Source: Paenibacillus sp. BSR1-1
GTDB lineage: Bacteria > Bacillota > Bacilli > Bacillales > Cytobacillaceae
Length of the DNA stretch: 64,000 nt
Reading direction: 5' to 3'
NCBI RefSeq assembly: GCF_030403775.1
Contig: NZ_JAQMWQ010000011.1
Location: 93,007-157,006, forward strand
This document shows positions 18,055-26,944 of this stretch, piece by piece. The position numbers were made by a program, and so were the translations under genes. Under the pieces are notes generated by a model. It was not told the DNA's origin and made no database searches. It saw only the letters and a program-made list of their open reading frames with translations. The first letter of the stretch is position 1, and every line of letters starts with the position of its first letter.

Positions 18055-18807
18055 TTGGGTATTCTTAAAGCACAATCTCCTTTTAAGGATGTGTTTAACC
18101 TGCGATTAAATAAATATATTTCCGAGTCTGGAAAAACATCTAGACGCGGTGCAGATAAGTTGATTAGTGAAGGAAAAGTGTCCATTAACGGAAAAGTTGC
18201 TACATTAGGAAGCCAAGTCGAACCAGGAGATGATGTTCGGATTGGTGGAAATCCGGTCAAAGTGGATAAAAATTACGTTTATATTGCCTTAAATAAACCG
18301 GTTGGCATTACTAGTACGACAGAAAGACATATTAAAGGCAATATTATTGATTTAGTCAACCATCCATTAAGAATATTTCATATAGGAAGACTGGATAAAG
18401 ATTCTGAGGGCCTTATCCTCCTGACTAATGACGGAGATATTGTTAATGAAATTCTGCGTGCTGAAAATAAGCATGAGAAGGAATATATCGTGACAGTAGA
18501 CAAGCCAATCACTCCAGAGTTTTTAAAAGGAATGGCAGGAGGCGTAGAAATACTAAATACAAAAACGCTGCCTTGTAAAGTAGAGCAGCTTTCTAAATAT
18601 GTTTTTCAAATCATTTTAACACAGGGTTTAAACCGACAGATTCGCCGTATGTGTTCTGCCTTGGGATATGAGGTTTGTCGACTGCAACGAACACGAATCA
18701 TGAATATTCATTTAGGTAACCTTCCTATTGGCCAATGGAGAGATTTATCAAAGAAAGAACGCACTCAATTATTTAATGAACTTAATTATGAGCCAAAAGA
18801 ATGGTAA
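18055..18807 (+). CDS. rluF: 23S rRNA pseudouridine synthase RluF-like (RsuA/RluB/E/F family)
   Basis: About 240-250 aa. An N-terminal S4 RNA-binding domain ([19 protein letters not shown]) precedes the catalytic domain with the active-site aspartate in [18 protein letters not shown] and the C-terminal [17 protein letters not shown] block. Members make pseudouridine at position 2604 or nearby of 23S rRNA. The start is uncertain: the frame opens at 18049, TTG 18055 has no clear ribosome site, and GTG 18091 is too close to AAGGA. The gene ends at a strong hairpin. Confidence 0.85.
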   Translation: MGILKAQSPFKDVFNLRLNKYISESGKTSRRGADKLISEGKVSINGKVATLGSQVEPGDDVRIGGNPVKVDKNYVYIALNKPVGITSTTERHIKGNIIDLVNHPLRIFHIGRLDKDSEGLILLTNDGDIVNEILRAENKHEKEYIVTVDKPITPEFLKGMAGGVEILNTKTLPCKVEQLSKYVFQIILTQGLNRQIRRMCSALGYEVCRLQRTRIMNIHLGNLPIGQWRDLSKKERTQLFNELNYEPKEW

Positions 18808-18810
18808 AAA

Positions 18811-18852
18811 AGAGTGTGAACCGAATCTACAAACAATTTCGGTTCACACTCT
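18811..18852 (+). terminator. Rho-independent terminator of rluF
   Basis: A perfect 15-bp stem (18811-18825 with 18838-18852) and a TTTTTATAT tail directly follow the stop codon. Confidence 0.9.
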
Positions 18853-18887
18853 TTTTATATTTATTTAGAATTTTAGTATTATGGTTT

Positions 18888-18980
18888 TCACATTAAAAGA
18901 TTTCCAATCGCCCATAATAGAACAAAACTAATTACAATGGCTAAATTGGATAATGTTCCTATGAATTTCTTAAACTTCAT
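18888..18980 (-). CDS. Possible 30-aa membrane microprotein
   Basis: The frame from ATG 18980 encodes a basic N-terminus (MKFKKFIG) and then one hydrophobic helix (LAIVISFVLLWAIGNLL). It lies 29 bp after the rlmH stop on the same strand. No ribosome binding site is visible, so this may be chance. I know no family for it. Confidence 0.3.
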   Translation of the reverse strand: MKFKKFIGTLSNLAIVISFVLLWAIGNLLM

Positions 18981-19009
18981 ATAGGGAATTTAGTGTAAAA
19001 AATCTGCCA

Positions 19010-19489
19010 CTATTTATGATAAGGTTCACCGCGGTTAATCCGAAACGCCCGATAAATCTGTTCGACCAATATCAACCTCATCAGCTGATGGGGAAAGGTC
19101 ATCTTTGAGAAGGATAATTTTTCATTCGACCTCTTCAAAACCTCATCGCTAAGACCCAAGGATCCCCCAATAACAAAGGCAATTTTACTTTTTCCGTATG
19201 TTGCAAGCTTATCTATTGAACCTGCAAGTTCCTCCGATGATTGTAATTTCCCTTGAATCGCTAAGGCAATCACATATGTATCCTGGCTAATCTTTGCTAA
19301 AATTCTTTCGCCCTCTTTTTGCTTTACCTGCTGCATTTCCGTATCACTTAATTCTTCCGGTGCCTTTTCATCAGCAACTTCGATGACTTCGACCTTTGCA
19401 TAGGCCGATAATCTCTTCAAATATTCCTCAATTCCCTGCTTCAAATATTTCTCTTTTAATTTACCAACCGTCACAATCGAGATATTCAC
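19010..19489 (-). CDS. rlmH: 23S rRNA (pseudouridine1915-N3)-methyltransferase RlmH
   Basis: 159 aa, the usual length. It methylates pseudouridine 1915 in helix 69 of 23S rRNA within 70S ribosomes, using S-adenosylmethionine. SPOUT-fold knot motifs are visible: [34 protein letters not shown] and the terminal [14 protein letters not shown] chose GTG 19489 ([15 protein letters not shown]) over TTG 19498 because AAAGGG lies 9 bases before it and it aligns with B. subtilis RlmH (YydA). It follows htrA and the CxxH/CxxC gene in the conserved order. Confidence 0.95.
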   Translation of the reverse strand: MNISIVTVGKLKEKYLKQGIEEYLKRLSAYAKVEVIEVADEKAPEELSDTEMQQVKQKEGERILAKISQDTYVIALAIQGKLQSSEELAGSIDKLATYGKSKIAFVIGGSLGLSDEVLKRSNEKLSFSKMTFPHQLMRLILVEQIYRAFRINRGEPYHK

Positions 19490-19535
19490 AATCCACAACC
19501 CTTTATTTTTAGATTACAAACAGGTTACAAACAAC

Positions 19536-19727
19536 ATATCCACAGAAGTTATCCACATTATCCACACCTTTATCCACATTTAGTATGGAATCACTTGTTC
19601 GCCACAATATATACAGCCGGGTTTTGACAATATTCACAGGTTGTTGATAAATTATCCACACCAATTTTTGATAAAACCGGAAAAGTTTCTGTTTCATCCA
19701 CAACCGTATCTAAAGCAATATCCACAT
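19536..19727. other. DnaA-box cluster outside oriC
   Basis: Four perfect TTATCCACA boxes lie at 19549-19557, 19558-19566, 19570-19578 and 19652-19660, with ATATCCACA variants at 19536-19544 and 19719-19727, all in the same orientation. The 3' part overlaps the CxxH/CxxC gene. An oriC-proximal DnaA-box cluster at yydA (rlmH) is, from memory, one of those described in B. subtilis as limiting initiation. Confidence 0.85.
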
Positions 19728-19749
19728 GCTCCTCACAACTATAAATCAT
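19591..19749 (-). CDS. CxxH/CxxC family small protein
   Basis: A 52-aa product starting at ATG 19749. It carries SCEEHVD near the N-terminus and TCEYCQNPAVYIV near the C-terminus: a CxxH and a CxxC pair about 33 residues apart, which should bind a metal, probably zinc. Its position between htrA and rlmH is that of the uncharacterised CxxH/CxxC (BA_5709-type) family of Bacillus. AGGAAAGGTG stands about 10 bases upstream. It is too short for routine length cut-offs. Parts of its coding sequence double as DnaA boxes. Confidence 0.85.
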   Translation of the reverse strand: MIYSCEEHVDIALDTVVDETETFPVLSKIGVDNLSTTCEYCQNPAVYIVANK

Positions 19750-19834
19750 CTTTCATCTTCACCTTTCCTAACTCTTTTAATCCTAGTGTTTACGTTCCAG
19801 ATACCTCTCATACGACAACTATCATATCATAATA

Positions 19835-19864
19835 AAAACAGGACAGCCTCCGCCGTCCTGTTTT
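19835..19864 (-). terminator. Terminator of htrA
   Basis: AAAACAGGAC pairs with GTCCTGTTTT over a 10-nt loop; A-rich upstream sequence provides the U-tract on the minus strand. Confidence 0.8.
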
Positions 19865-19872
19865 CTTCATCC

Positions 19873-21123
19873 TTATTGTAATCTTTCTCCTGACAGTGTC
19901 AGTGTCGTTTCTTTAAGCTTGCCATCGCGATAAAATTTGACCTTTAATTTCTCGCCGATTTTCTTTTTCTGGTATAAGTGCTTGCGCAGGTCGATAACGT
20001 CATTTATTTTTTGGCCATCCATTTCTACAATGACATCCAGCTCTTGTAATCCTGCTTGTGCTGCTGGGGAATTCGGAACTACCTGTCTCAATGCTACACC
20101 GTAATTGACATCTCTCGGCAATTTCAATGCTTCCTCTTGGTAGTAGGCAGGGATTTCAGATACTGATTTTAAATCCACACCCATATATGGACGTTTGACA
20201 GAGCCAAAACGCTCTAGATCATCAATGATAGGCTTGGCTGAATTGATTGGAATTGATAATCCTATTCCTTCAACCGCCTCCTGGGAAATTTTCATGGAGT
20301 TGATGCCAATCACCTGTCCGGCCATATTGATTAACGCACCACCGCTGTTTCCTGGATTAATCGCAGCATCAGTTTGCAAAACCTCTGACTGCCAATCGAC
20401 AACCCCATTTTGGTCGATATCAACCGGGATGGTCCGTTTAAGACCTGAAATGATTCCTTGTGTAACTGAGCCTGAAAAAGTCGCACCAAGTGGATTTCCA
20501 ATTGCAATAACCGGTTCACCCATTTTTAAACTATCGGAATCACCAAATACCGCTACTTTCTTTACTTTGCTTGCATCTATTTCAAGGACTGCTAAATCTG
20601 TCCAAATATCACTTCCTAGCAGCTTTGCAGGGATCTTCGTTCCATCTGTCAGGCTTACTTCTAGTTTGGTTGCACCCTCAACAACATGATGGTTGGTGAC
20701 AACATATGCCCGGTTATTGTCTTTTTTATAAATAACACCGGAGCCTGTTCCCGCTGCCTCTTCAGAGTTATCGCCATTACCATTCCCATTGTCAGACCAA
20801 AATCCCGTTGACTGGATATTATTGATGCCAACAACAGCTGCAGCTGTTTTATCAACGGCATCAGTGGTATCTGTTTTGACGTCATAGGATACCTGCTGGT
20901 GAATGACGTTCTGCTGATTTGTATTATCTGTTGTATTGGCAGCCGTATTTTGATTGGTTTCAATTTTATAAGGTAGTACCCCTCGATTAGACAGGGCTGG
21001 AAGAGCAACGATTACTATAATCGCTCCAAGGATAGCGCCGACTAAACTGGCAATAAAAAATCCGCCCCGATTTCCTTTCTGTTCCCGATAACGCCCCTGT
21101 GAATGATCATCATAATAACCCAC
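19873..21123 (-). CDS. htrC: Membrane-anchored serine protease HtrA-like (YycK/HtrC)
   Basis: 416 aa. A short cytoplasmic N-terminus, one transmembrane helix (FIASLVGAILGAIIVIVALPAL, cut here to its core: SLVGAILGAIIVIVALPAL), a low-complexity Asn/Gln/Thr linker, then a trypsin-like domain and a PDZ domain (NSPAAQAGLQELDVIVEMD). The catalytic triad is visible: His in VVTNHHVVEG, Asp in DIWTDLAVLEI and Ser in NPGNSGGALI. DegP/HtrA proteins degrade misfolded proteins outside the membrane. The start is GTG 21123 with a weak ribosome site. It sits in the conserved slot downstream of walJ but behind a hairpin, so it may have its own promoter. Confidence 0.92.
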   Translation of the reverse strand: MGYYDDHSQGRYREQKGNRGGFFIASLVGAILGAIIVIVALPALSNRGVLPYKIETNQNTAANTTDNTNQQNVIHQQVSYDVKTDTTDAVDKTAAAVVGINNIQSTGFWSDNGNGNGDNSEEAAGTGSGVIYKKDNNRAYVVTNHHVVEGATKLEVSLTDGTKIPAKLLGSDIWTDLAVLEIDASKVKKVAVFGDSDSLKMGEPVIAIGNPLGATFSGSVTQGIISGLKRTIPVDIDQNGVVDWQSEVLQTDAAINPGNSGGALINMAGQVIGINSMKISQEAVEGIGLSIPINSAKPIIDDLERFGSVKRPYMGVDLKSVSEIPAYYQEEALKLPRDVNYGVALRQVVPNSPAAQAGLQELDVIVEMDGQKINDVIDLRKHLYQKKKIGEKLKVKFYRDGKLKETTLTLSGERLQ

Positions 21124-21274
21124 TGGACACCATTCCTCTCTCTCGAAATGATTGCTATCTTTTATTTTGGCTTATAATAACAATTATACTCTCTCGGCCC
21201 TAAATTTAAAAAAATTTGACAATTATTCCATAAAATTTACGACTTTGTTCATAGATTTTTCATACTTATAAAAG

Positions 21275-21300
21275 AAGAGTGAAGATTGCTCTTCGCTCTT
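21275..21300 (-). terminator. Terminator after walJ
   Basis: AAGAGTGAAG with CTTCGCTCTT forms a 10-bp stem with one mismatch. On the minus strand it is followed by a U-rich stretch and marks the end of the walRKHIJ operon. Confidence 0.7.
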
Positions 21301-21310
21301 AGAAAAAACA

Positions 21311-22105
21311 CTATACTGCTGTTAAAATGGTTGGTATTTTCGGGTCTGTATCGTAAAGATCGAATTGTTCTCCGACAATCAGGCCTCGGCTCTCTAATGT
21401 CTGCGTTACAGACATTTTCGCCAGGTCTTTCATATTATTATCAAGGCTTAGATGGGCGAGGTAGACTCTCTTGGTCCGATCGCCTATTACATCACTCATT
21501 GCCAGGGCCGCATCTTCATTGGAGACATGGCCGATATCGCTGAGAATTCTTCGTTTAATGTTCCACGGATACCGTCCCATACGAAGCATTTGCACATCAT
21601 GATTGGACTCAAAAATGTACACGTCAGCATTGGAGATTGTCCCCTTCATGCGGTCGCTGACATACCCTGTATCTGTAATGAGCACAAGCTTTTTTCCTCC
21701 ATTATGAAACACGTAAAACATCGGTTCCGCAGCATCATGGGATACGCCGAACGATTCAATATCCACAGCACCGAAAGTCTTCACCGTTTCCATGTTAAAA
21801 ACAAACTTTTGCTCTGTAGGAATCGCCCCTACATTTGTTTCCATCGCCTGCCACGTTTTTTCGTTCGCGTATACAGGCAATTTATATTTTCGTGCGAGAA
21901 TGCCAATCCCTTTAATATGGTCGCTGTGCTCATGAGTGACAAAGATGCCGGATAGCTTGCTAATATCGCGGTCAATTTGTTGAAAAAGCGTCTCCATCTG
22001 TTTGCCGCTAAAACCGGCATCCACTAGAAAGGAATGTTCGTCTGACTCTACATAAAGGGCGTTCCCCGTACTCCCGCTTGCTAGAATGCTATATTGTAAA
22101 GACAT
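21311..22105 (-). CDS. walJ: Metallo-beta-lactamase-fold hydrolase WalJ (YycJ)
   Basis: 264 aa. It has the metal-binding motif [18 protein letters not shown] and IFESNHD, and the terminal [10 protein letters not shown], matching the YycJ/WalJ branch of the beta-lactamase fold. It is the fifth gene of the wal operon. Roles in coordinating cell division with replication and a 5'-exonuclease-type activity have been proposed for the family. It is 6 bp downstream of walI, so it is co-transcribed. Confidence 0.93.
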   Translation of the reverse strand: MSLQYSILASGSTGNALYVESDEHSFLVDAGFSGKQMETLFQQIDRDISKLSGIFVTHEHSDHIKGIGILARKYKLPVYANEKTWQAMETNVGAIPTEQKFVFNMETVKTFGAVDIESFGVSHDAAEPMFYVFHNGGKKLVLITDTGYVSDRMKGTISNADVYIFESNHDVQMLRMGRYPWNIKRRILSDIGHVSNEDAALAMSDVIGDRTKRVYLAHLSLDNNMKDLAKMSVTQTLESRGLIVGEQFDLYDTDPKIPTILTAV

Positions 22106-22111
22106 ACAGTT

Positions 22112-22909
22112 TCACTCCACACTTAATTTTTCTTCGCTGTTAAAATTAATGATCTCACCTTCAAAGGCATTTACAAACAAACTCTCCTTATCATCGACCA
22201 CAAAGCGCCAGGTAGGCGCTAATAATTGAGAGGCCGACAGCGGAACAAGTGTCGAATAGCCGAGCTCGATCTTTGTAATTTTACTCTTCGGTTTCAAGAC
22301 TCCCTTTTGATGAAGCGTTTCAATCGCCTTTAACGGACGGAGGATCTCTTCTTTTTCCGCCAGCTTATCAATTCTTTCAAGATAGGTTTGCTGATACGAA
22401 ACAATTTGATTACTGGAATTATAATTGAAGGTGATCATCCCGTTAATATTGTTATACAAAGGCATATTGTTACTTTGCTGAAAATAGGTGATTGTATTTT
22501 TTTTATCATTTTTCTCCCAAAATAGATAATGATCACCATACAGGACACTTTCGTTTAAAAAAGACGAGAGCTCTGCTGGTTCAAACTTTGAACTTAGCTG
22601 CAAAGGCTTCTCCAGCGTCGACTGCAGTGTCGTCCCCGGTCCTTTAAGAGAAGCAGACTGACCCTTTAGTTTTTCAATATCCCCTCTGGTAAAGGTTTTC
22701 GGCTTAGCGCTAAGATATTGAGCCTTAATCGGGTTCTTCGGCAGTTCTACATATTTGATTTCATCCACTTTCAATTTCTCTTCAACCGATGCCTCCGTTA
22801 AAACCTCATATTTATTGGCATCTCGGATCTTCATGAATTGAAATAAAAGATACACATCCAGTATCAAGAAAGTTAAAATAAATATTGTTTTTATTTTACT
22901 CCAATCCAT
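22112..22909 (-). CDS. walI: WalK regulatory membrane protein WalI (YycI)
   Basis: 265 aa with one N-terminal membrane helix (TIFILTFLILDVYLLFQF) and a large external domain. With WalH it forms a complex that restrains the WalK kinase through its transmembrane segments. The sequence is poorly conserved outside the family; the assignment rests on length, topology and operon position. Its start overlaps walH by 14 bp, indicating coupled translation. Confidence 0.9.
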   Translation of the reverse strand: MDWSKIKTIFILTFLILDVYLLFQFMKIRDANKYEVLTEASVEEKLKVDEIKYVELPKNPIKAQYLSAKPKTFTRGDIEKLKGQSASLKGPGTTLQSTLEKPLQLSSKFEPAELSSFLNESVLYGDHYLFWEKNDKKNTITYFQQSNNMPLYNNINGMITFNYNSSNQIVSYQQTYLERIDKLAEKEEILRPLKAIETLHQKGVLKPKSKITKIELGYSTLVPLSASQLLAPTWRFVVDDKESLFVNAFEGEIINFNSEEKLSVE

Positions 22910-24224
22910 GCTTCAGTCCTCCCAGGTCATCCATCGTGATCTCTTCCCACGTATTATCATAGCGATAAAACCAGGCTGGTTCTAAAAGGATCAGCATATT
23001 TTCTTCAGTATCCCTTTCCATCCGATAGCCTAATACCATTTCTTGCAGAAGCTCTGGCTTAAAGTTCCTTTTGTTTTGTAAAAACTTCAAGGCAGCATGG
23101 CCGGAAGGACGGGTAACCTTTTGAATTTCAGTTGTTAATGGGAGTTCTAAAGCAATGTTTGGACGAATATATTTGTTGATTTCATCCCGGCCCCAAACCT
23201 CTGTAATTTCCGACAGTCCTCTTTCATTAAAAACAGGATAGCCATCCCTGCTGTACATTCTGAAGGTAACAGAGCGGTTATATTCACTTTTGGAAACGAA
23301 GCGGTAAGGGTCTGTCCAGCCGCCGTGTTCATTAACAAAATCAATACTCCGTTTCACTAGATCATACGAGCTGGCAATATATCGTTCCTCTGCGGTTGGA
23401 TTGACATAGAGGAGTATATTGCTATCAAAGTTCACAGTCATTTTGCTTGAATCGTCGGTATATTCTTCACCTGCAGGCAGCGGGCTTTTTTGGACGAAGC
23501 TTGGATTTCTGAAAAGCGCTTCTTTAAACTCATCGGAATTAAGGTCTTTGGGCAAATATTTATACCTCATCATTTCCTGATCCCCTTCGGGAAGGAACAG
23601 CGTCCGTTTTTCAGATGCTTTATATCCAAAGTAACGTGGCAGACTCGCTGCATTTTTATAAAAGCTTTGATTAAAATCGTTTAAATTGTTAGAGGAAATA
23701 TGACTGATATACACCTGCTGATTTTCAGTTGAAACAAAATAAACAATACCATTATCCTTATCAGAACCTTCAACATTAATAATAATGCGATTAAAATTGA
23801 AAGCAGGTATTCTTTTTCCCTCGATGTTCAAGACACTGCGATATAGCTCGATGGGAACTTCTCCTGGAAACTGGATTTCCGTATTGCCGCTATTATGGCT
23901 TAGTTCCTCAATATTTTCGATTTTTTCCGTTACATTTTTCACATCAAAAAAGGTCCACTGACCTAATTCCTTAACCACTTTGTCAATTTCACCCGTGTTA
24001 TTGATTCCATAATGCTGCCCTTTAATATGGAAAAGAATCTGATCAGGCCTGACAATTTTTTGAACCTCTTGTTTTTCACTAACAGTGACTTCGGCAACAT
24101 AATTACTTTTTTCCATTTTGTCGTAATTAGGCTGATAGGTCCAAAGATTCCACGTTAACAAAATACTAACCAAAACCAATATCGTTAAAATCACTGATTT
24201 AATATCTTCGTATCTCATGACCAT
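22896..24224 (-). CDS. walH: WalK regulatory membrane protein WalH (YycH)
   Basis: 442 aa, an N-terminal membrane helix (SVILTILVLVSILLTWNLW) followed by an extracytoplasmic domain. It partners WalI in negative control of WalK. The start overlaps the walK stop (ATGA-type); ATG 24224 has AGAGG five bases before it, while ATG 24218 is a second choice. The C-terminus has the conserved block ALKFLQNKRNFKPELLQEM. Confidence 0.9.
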   Translation of the reverse strand: MVMRYEDIKSVILTILVLVSILLTWNLWTYQPNYDKMEKSNYVAEVTVSEKQEVQKIVRPDQILFHIKGQHYGINNTGEIDKVVKELGQWTFFDVKNVTEKIENIEELSHNSGNTEIQFPGEVPIELYRSVLNIEGKRIPAFNFNRIIINVEGSDKDNGIVYFVSTENQQVYISHISSNNLNDFNQSFYKNAASLPRYFGYKASEKRTLFLPEGDQEMMRYKYLPKDLNSDEFKEALFRNPSFVQKSPLPAGEEYTDDSSKMTVNFDSNILLYVNPTAEERYIASSYDLVKRSIDFVNEHGGWTDPYRFVSKSEYNRSVTFRMYSRDGYPVFNERGLSEITEVWGRDEINKYIRPNIALELPLTTEIQKVTRPSGHAALKFLQNKRNFKPELLQEMVLGYRMERDTEENMLILLEPAWFYRYDNTWEEITMDDLGGLKHGLE

Positions 24225-26041
24225 TCATCCTCTTCTGAACGCTCATACGGCAGGGAAAAAGAGATAATCGTACCTTTCCCTTCTTCACTTTTTGCCCAAA
24301 TCGCTCCGCCATGGGCATTCACCATTTCCTTTGCAATGGCCAGCCCAAGACCCGTACCGCCCAATTTCCGGGTTCTAGCTTTATCAACACGATAGAAACG
24401 GTCAAAAATCTTTCCGATATTCTCTTTTGGAATTCCCATTCCTTGGTCCGATACACTAACAATGATTCGATCTTCCTCTTCTTCAATCGAGAAGGTTACC
24501 AGACCGCCTTCAGGGGAATACTTCAAGGCATTGGAAATGATATTGTACAACACTTGCGTCATCTTATCTTCATCAACCTCAACAAAGATAGCCTCGTTTG
24601 GCAGCTTTCGTTTAAATGTGACGTTTTGCTCCTTGGACATTTCAAACCGATCAATAATGCGGTCATAGAAATCGACAAAATTAACCCATTCTATTTTCAG
24701 CTTGTAATCGGTACTATCCATTTTTGATAGCTGAAGGAGATCATTAACCAGGCGGATCAATCTTTCTGTCTCCGTCCGCGTTACCTCTAGAAAATTAGGA
24801 GCAATTTCTGCATCCTGCCATGCACCATCTGCGAGTGCTTCTAAATAACTCCTCATCGTTGTCAAAGGTGTCCTAAGTTCATGTGAAACATTGGCAACAA
24901 ATTCTCGTCGTTCAGCATCAATTTTTTCCTGCTCGGTGATATCATGCAGGACGGCAATAAGTCCATTTACAAAACCCGTTTCTTTTTGAATCACGGAAAA
25001 ATTAGCGCGGAGAATATAGCGTTTTTTCTTCGTACTGTAATCCAGTATTAAGGAATCCTTTTCTTCTAATAGGTCCTCAAAGGTATTCGTATCATCTAAG
25101 TCTAACAACTCCACAATCGGTTGGGACAAAACTGTTTCACGTGAAACATTCAGCATCTCCGCAGCGGGTTCATTGATTAAAATAACCCGTCCTTTACGGT
25201 CTGTAGCAATAACCCCATCTGTCATATACGATAAGACGGAGGATAATTTTCTTCGTTCTCCTTCCGTCATGGCCTGGGCCTCTTGGAGCTTTTTCGTTAA
25301 ATTGTTAAAGGCGATGGCGAGTGTGCCAATTTCATCATAGCCATACACTTTAACCTTCCGCGAAAAATTCCCCTTCGCCATCGCTAACGCCTGCTTCTTC
25401 ATATCTGCAATCGGCCTGGTGATGGTTTGGGCGAGTAATATGCCTAAAACAGCCGTAATCGATAAAGCGATGGCTGTCCCGGTTGCAAAAATGCCATTAA
25501 TTGTTTTCATTTGTTCAAACACATTTTCAATTTTAGCAACAAGATAAATGGCGCCAATCACTTTTTTGTCCGACTTAATGGGGGTCGAGAGGACCCATAT
25601 CCGATAACCGTTTTTCTGGTCAATCTTGATGGCACTTTGTTCCTCTTCCAAGGTCATCGATTGTTTTACCCGGAGCTCTGTTGTCCTTTGGCCGACCACA
25701 CCTTGACTGCTGGAGGGAGAGGCACCAAGAATTTTAAGTGATCCGTTTTCAATCACCTGAACCTCCAAAATATCACCGGTCACAAAATCTTTTAAGGTCT
25801 TTTTAATATCATCCTCGAGGCTCGGATCTTCAGTAGTTCTTTCCTTTCCCATTTCCTGAACAATATTATAGCCAAGCAAATTAACGCGTTCTTTTAAGGA
25901 AGTTTGGAAGTTCGTTCTTAATGTTTCTTCCAGCTGCCTGACAAAATAAACACCGATAATTTGCATCGCAACTAATATAAGGAGGACATAGATGATGACA
26001 AATTTAACGTGTATGGAGCGAAAAAATCCAACCTTTCTCAT
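24215..26041 (-). CDS. walK: Essential cell-wall sensor histidine kinase WalK (YycG)
   Basis: 608 aa from ATG 26041, the start that aligns with B. subtilis WalK (MRKVGFFRSIHVKF) and lies 7 bp after the walR stop; the open frame upstream merely overlaps walR. Order: membrane helix at about 13-33, external PAS-like domain, second helix near 185, HAMP, cytosolic PAS (TDGVIATDRKGRVILIN), HisKA with FVANVSHELRTPLTTM and HATPase with NIISNALKYSPEGG, DQGMGIP and GGTGLGLAIAKEM. It phosphorylates WalR to tune autolysins and wall synthesis. A perfect parS site lies inside the gene. Confidence 0.97.
   Translation of the reverse strand: MRKVGFFRSIHVKFVIIYVLLILVAMQIIGVYFVRQLEETLRTNFQTSLKERVNLLGYNIVQEMGKERTTEDPSLEDDIKKTLKDFVTGDILEVQVIENGSLKILGASPSSSQGVVGQRTTELRVKQSMTLEEEQSAIKIDQKNGYRIWVLSTPIKSDKKVIGAIYLVAKIENVFEQMKTINGIFATGTAIALSITAVLGILLAQTITRPIADMKKQALAMAKGNFSRKVKVYGYDEIGTLAIAFNNLTKKLQEAQAMTEGERRKLSSVLSYMTDGVIATDRKGRVILINEPAAEMLNVSRETVLSQPIVELLDLDDTNTFEDLLEEKDSLILDYSTKKKRYILRANFSVIQKETGFVNGLIAVLHDITEQEKIDAERREFVANVSHELRTPLTTMRSYLEALADGAWQDAEIAPNFLEVTRTETERLIRLVNDLLQLSKMDSTDYKLKIEWVNFVDFYDRIIDRFEMSKEQNVTFKRKLPNEAIFVEVDEDKMTQVLYNIISNALKYSPEGGLVTFSIEEEEDRIIVSVSDQGMGIPKENIGKIFDRFYRVDKARTRKLGGTGLGLAIAKEMVNAHGGAIWAKSEEGKGTIISFSLPYERSEEDEWS
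25133..25148. other. parS site inside walK
   Basis: TGTTTCACGTGAAACA is a perfect 16-bp palindrome and a full match to the parS consensus. Confidence 0.92.
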
Positions 26042-26048
26042 CAAGGCC

Positions 26049-26759
26049 TTACTCCTGTTCAGGATTACGCAAATAGTAGCCAACACCGCGGCGCGTAACA
26101 ATCCATGTTGGGTGGCTTGGGCTATCCTCAATTTTTTCACGCAGACGTCTTACAGTTACATCGACAGTCCGGACATCTCCGTAATAATCGTAACCCCACA
26201 CAGTTTGCAATAAATGTTCTCTCGTCATAACCTGGCCAATATGCTTCGCCAGATAGTAAAGAAGCTCAAACTCCCGATGGGTTAGTTCAATCGTTTCTCC
26301 GCGCTTTGACACGACATAGGCATCAGGATGAATCACAAGAGAGCCAATTTCAATTTCATTCGTTTCCGCTTCAGCATCTGGCTGAGTCAAGATTTGCTGA
26401 TGACGGCGTAAATTCGCCTTCACACGGGCAATTAATTCCCTTGTGCTAAACGGCTTTGTTACATAATCGTCTGCACCAAGCTCAAGTCCAAGAACTTTAT
26501 CGATTTCTGAATCCTTCGCTGTCAGCATAATGATCGGCATTTCATATTTTTTTCGGACCTCACGACAGACCTCCATGCCATCCCGAAGCGGCAGCATAAT
26601 ATCTAAGAGAATTAAGTCTGGCTGAATTTCTTCTACTAATTGAAGTGCTTCATTTCCATCATAAGCGCAATAGACAACATAACCTTCTTTTTTGAGATTA
26701 AACTGCAAAATATCTGCAATTGGCTTTTCGTCATCAACAACGAGAATTTTCTTTTCCAT
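26049..26759 (-). CDS. walR: Essential response regulator WalR (YycF)
   Basis: 236 aa OmpR-family regulator. The receiver has acidic Asp-9/10 (VVDDEKP), phospho-acceptor Asp-53 (LILLDIMLP) and the conserved Lys in TKPFSTREL. The winged-helix output domain ends in [13 protein letters not shown] and [13 protein letters not shown]. It binds pairs of TGTWAH repeats upstream of wall hydrolase and wall-synthesis genes. AAGGAG precedes the ATG. A TTGACA hexamer at 26872-26877 (minus strand) may be the operon's -35 box, but I see no good -10 at the right distance. Confidence 0.97.
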   Translation of the reverse strand: MEKKILVVDDEKPIADILQFNLKKEGYVVYCAYDGNEALQLVEEIQPDLILLDIMLPLRDGMEVCREVRKKYEMPIIMLTAKDSEIDKVLGLELGADDYVTKPFSTRELIARVKANLRRHQQILTQPDAEAETNEIEIGSLVIHPDAYVVSKRGETIELTHREFELLYYLAKHIGQVMTREHLLQTVWGYDYYGDVRTVDVTVRRLREKIEDSPSHPTWIVTRRGVGYYLRNPEQE

Positions 26760-26911
26760 ACCATTTCTCCTTTTTAAAAAGTAATCTATTCAATAAAAAA
26801 TCACTATAAGTCATACCTACTCTATTTTACTTTACCATTGTTTCAGTTTAAATTCATCTATTAGTAGCATTTGTCAAGATTGGCAAGGTAAATCCTTGCA
26901 AAAAATAAAAA

Positions 26912-26937
26912 AAGTCTCTAGCAGGTACTAGAGACTT
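26912..26937 (-). terminator. Terminator of the M23 endopeptidase gene
   Basis: AAGTCTCTAG pairs with CTAGAGACTT over a 6-nt loop; an A-run at 26901-26911 gives an 8-plus U-tract on the minus strand. Confidence 0.9.
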
Positions 26938-26944
26938 CGCCATG

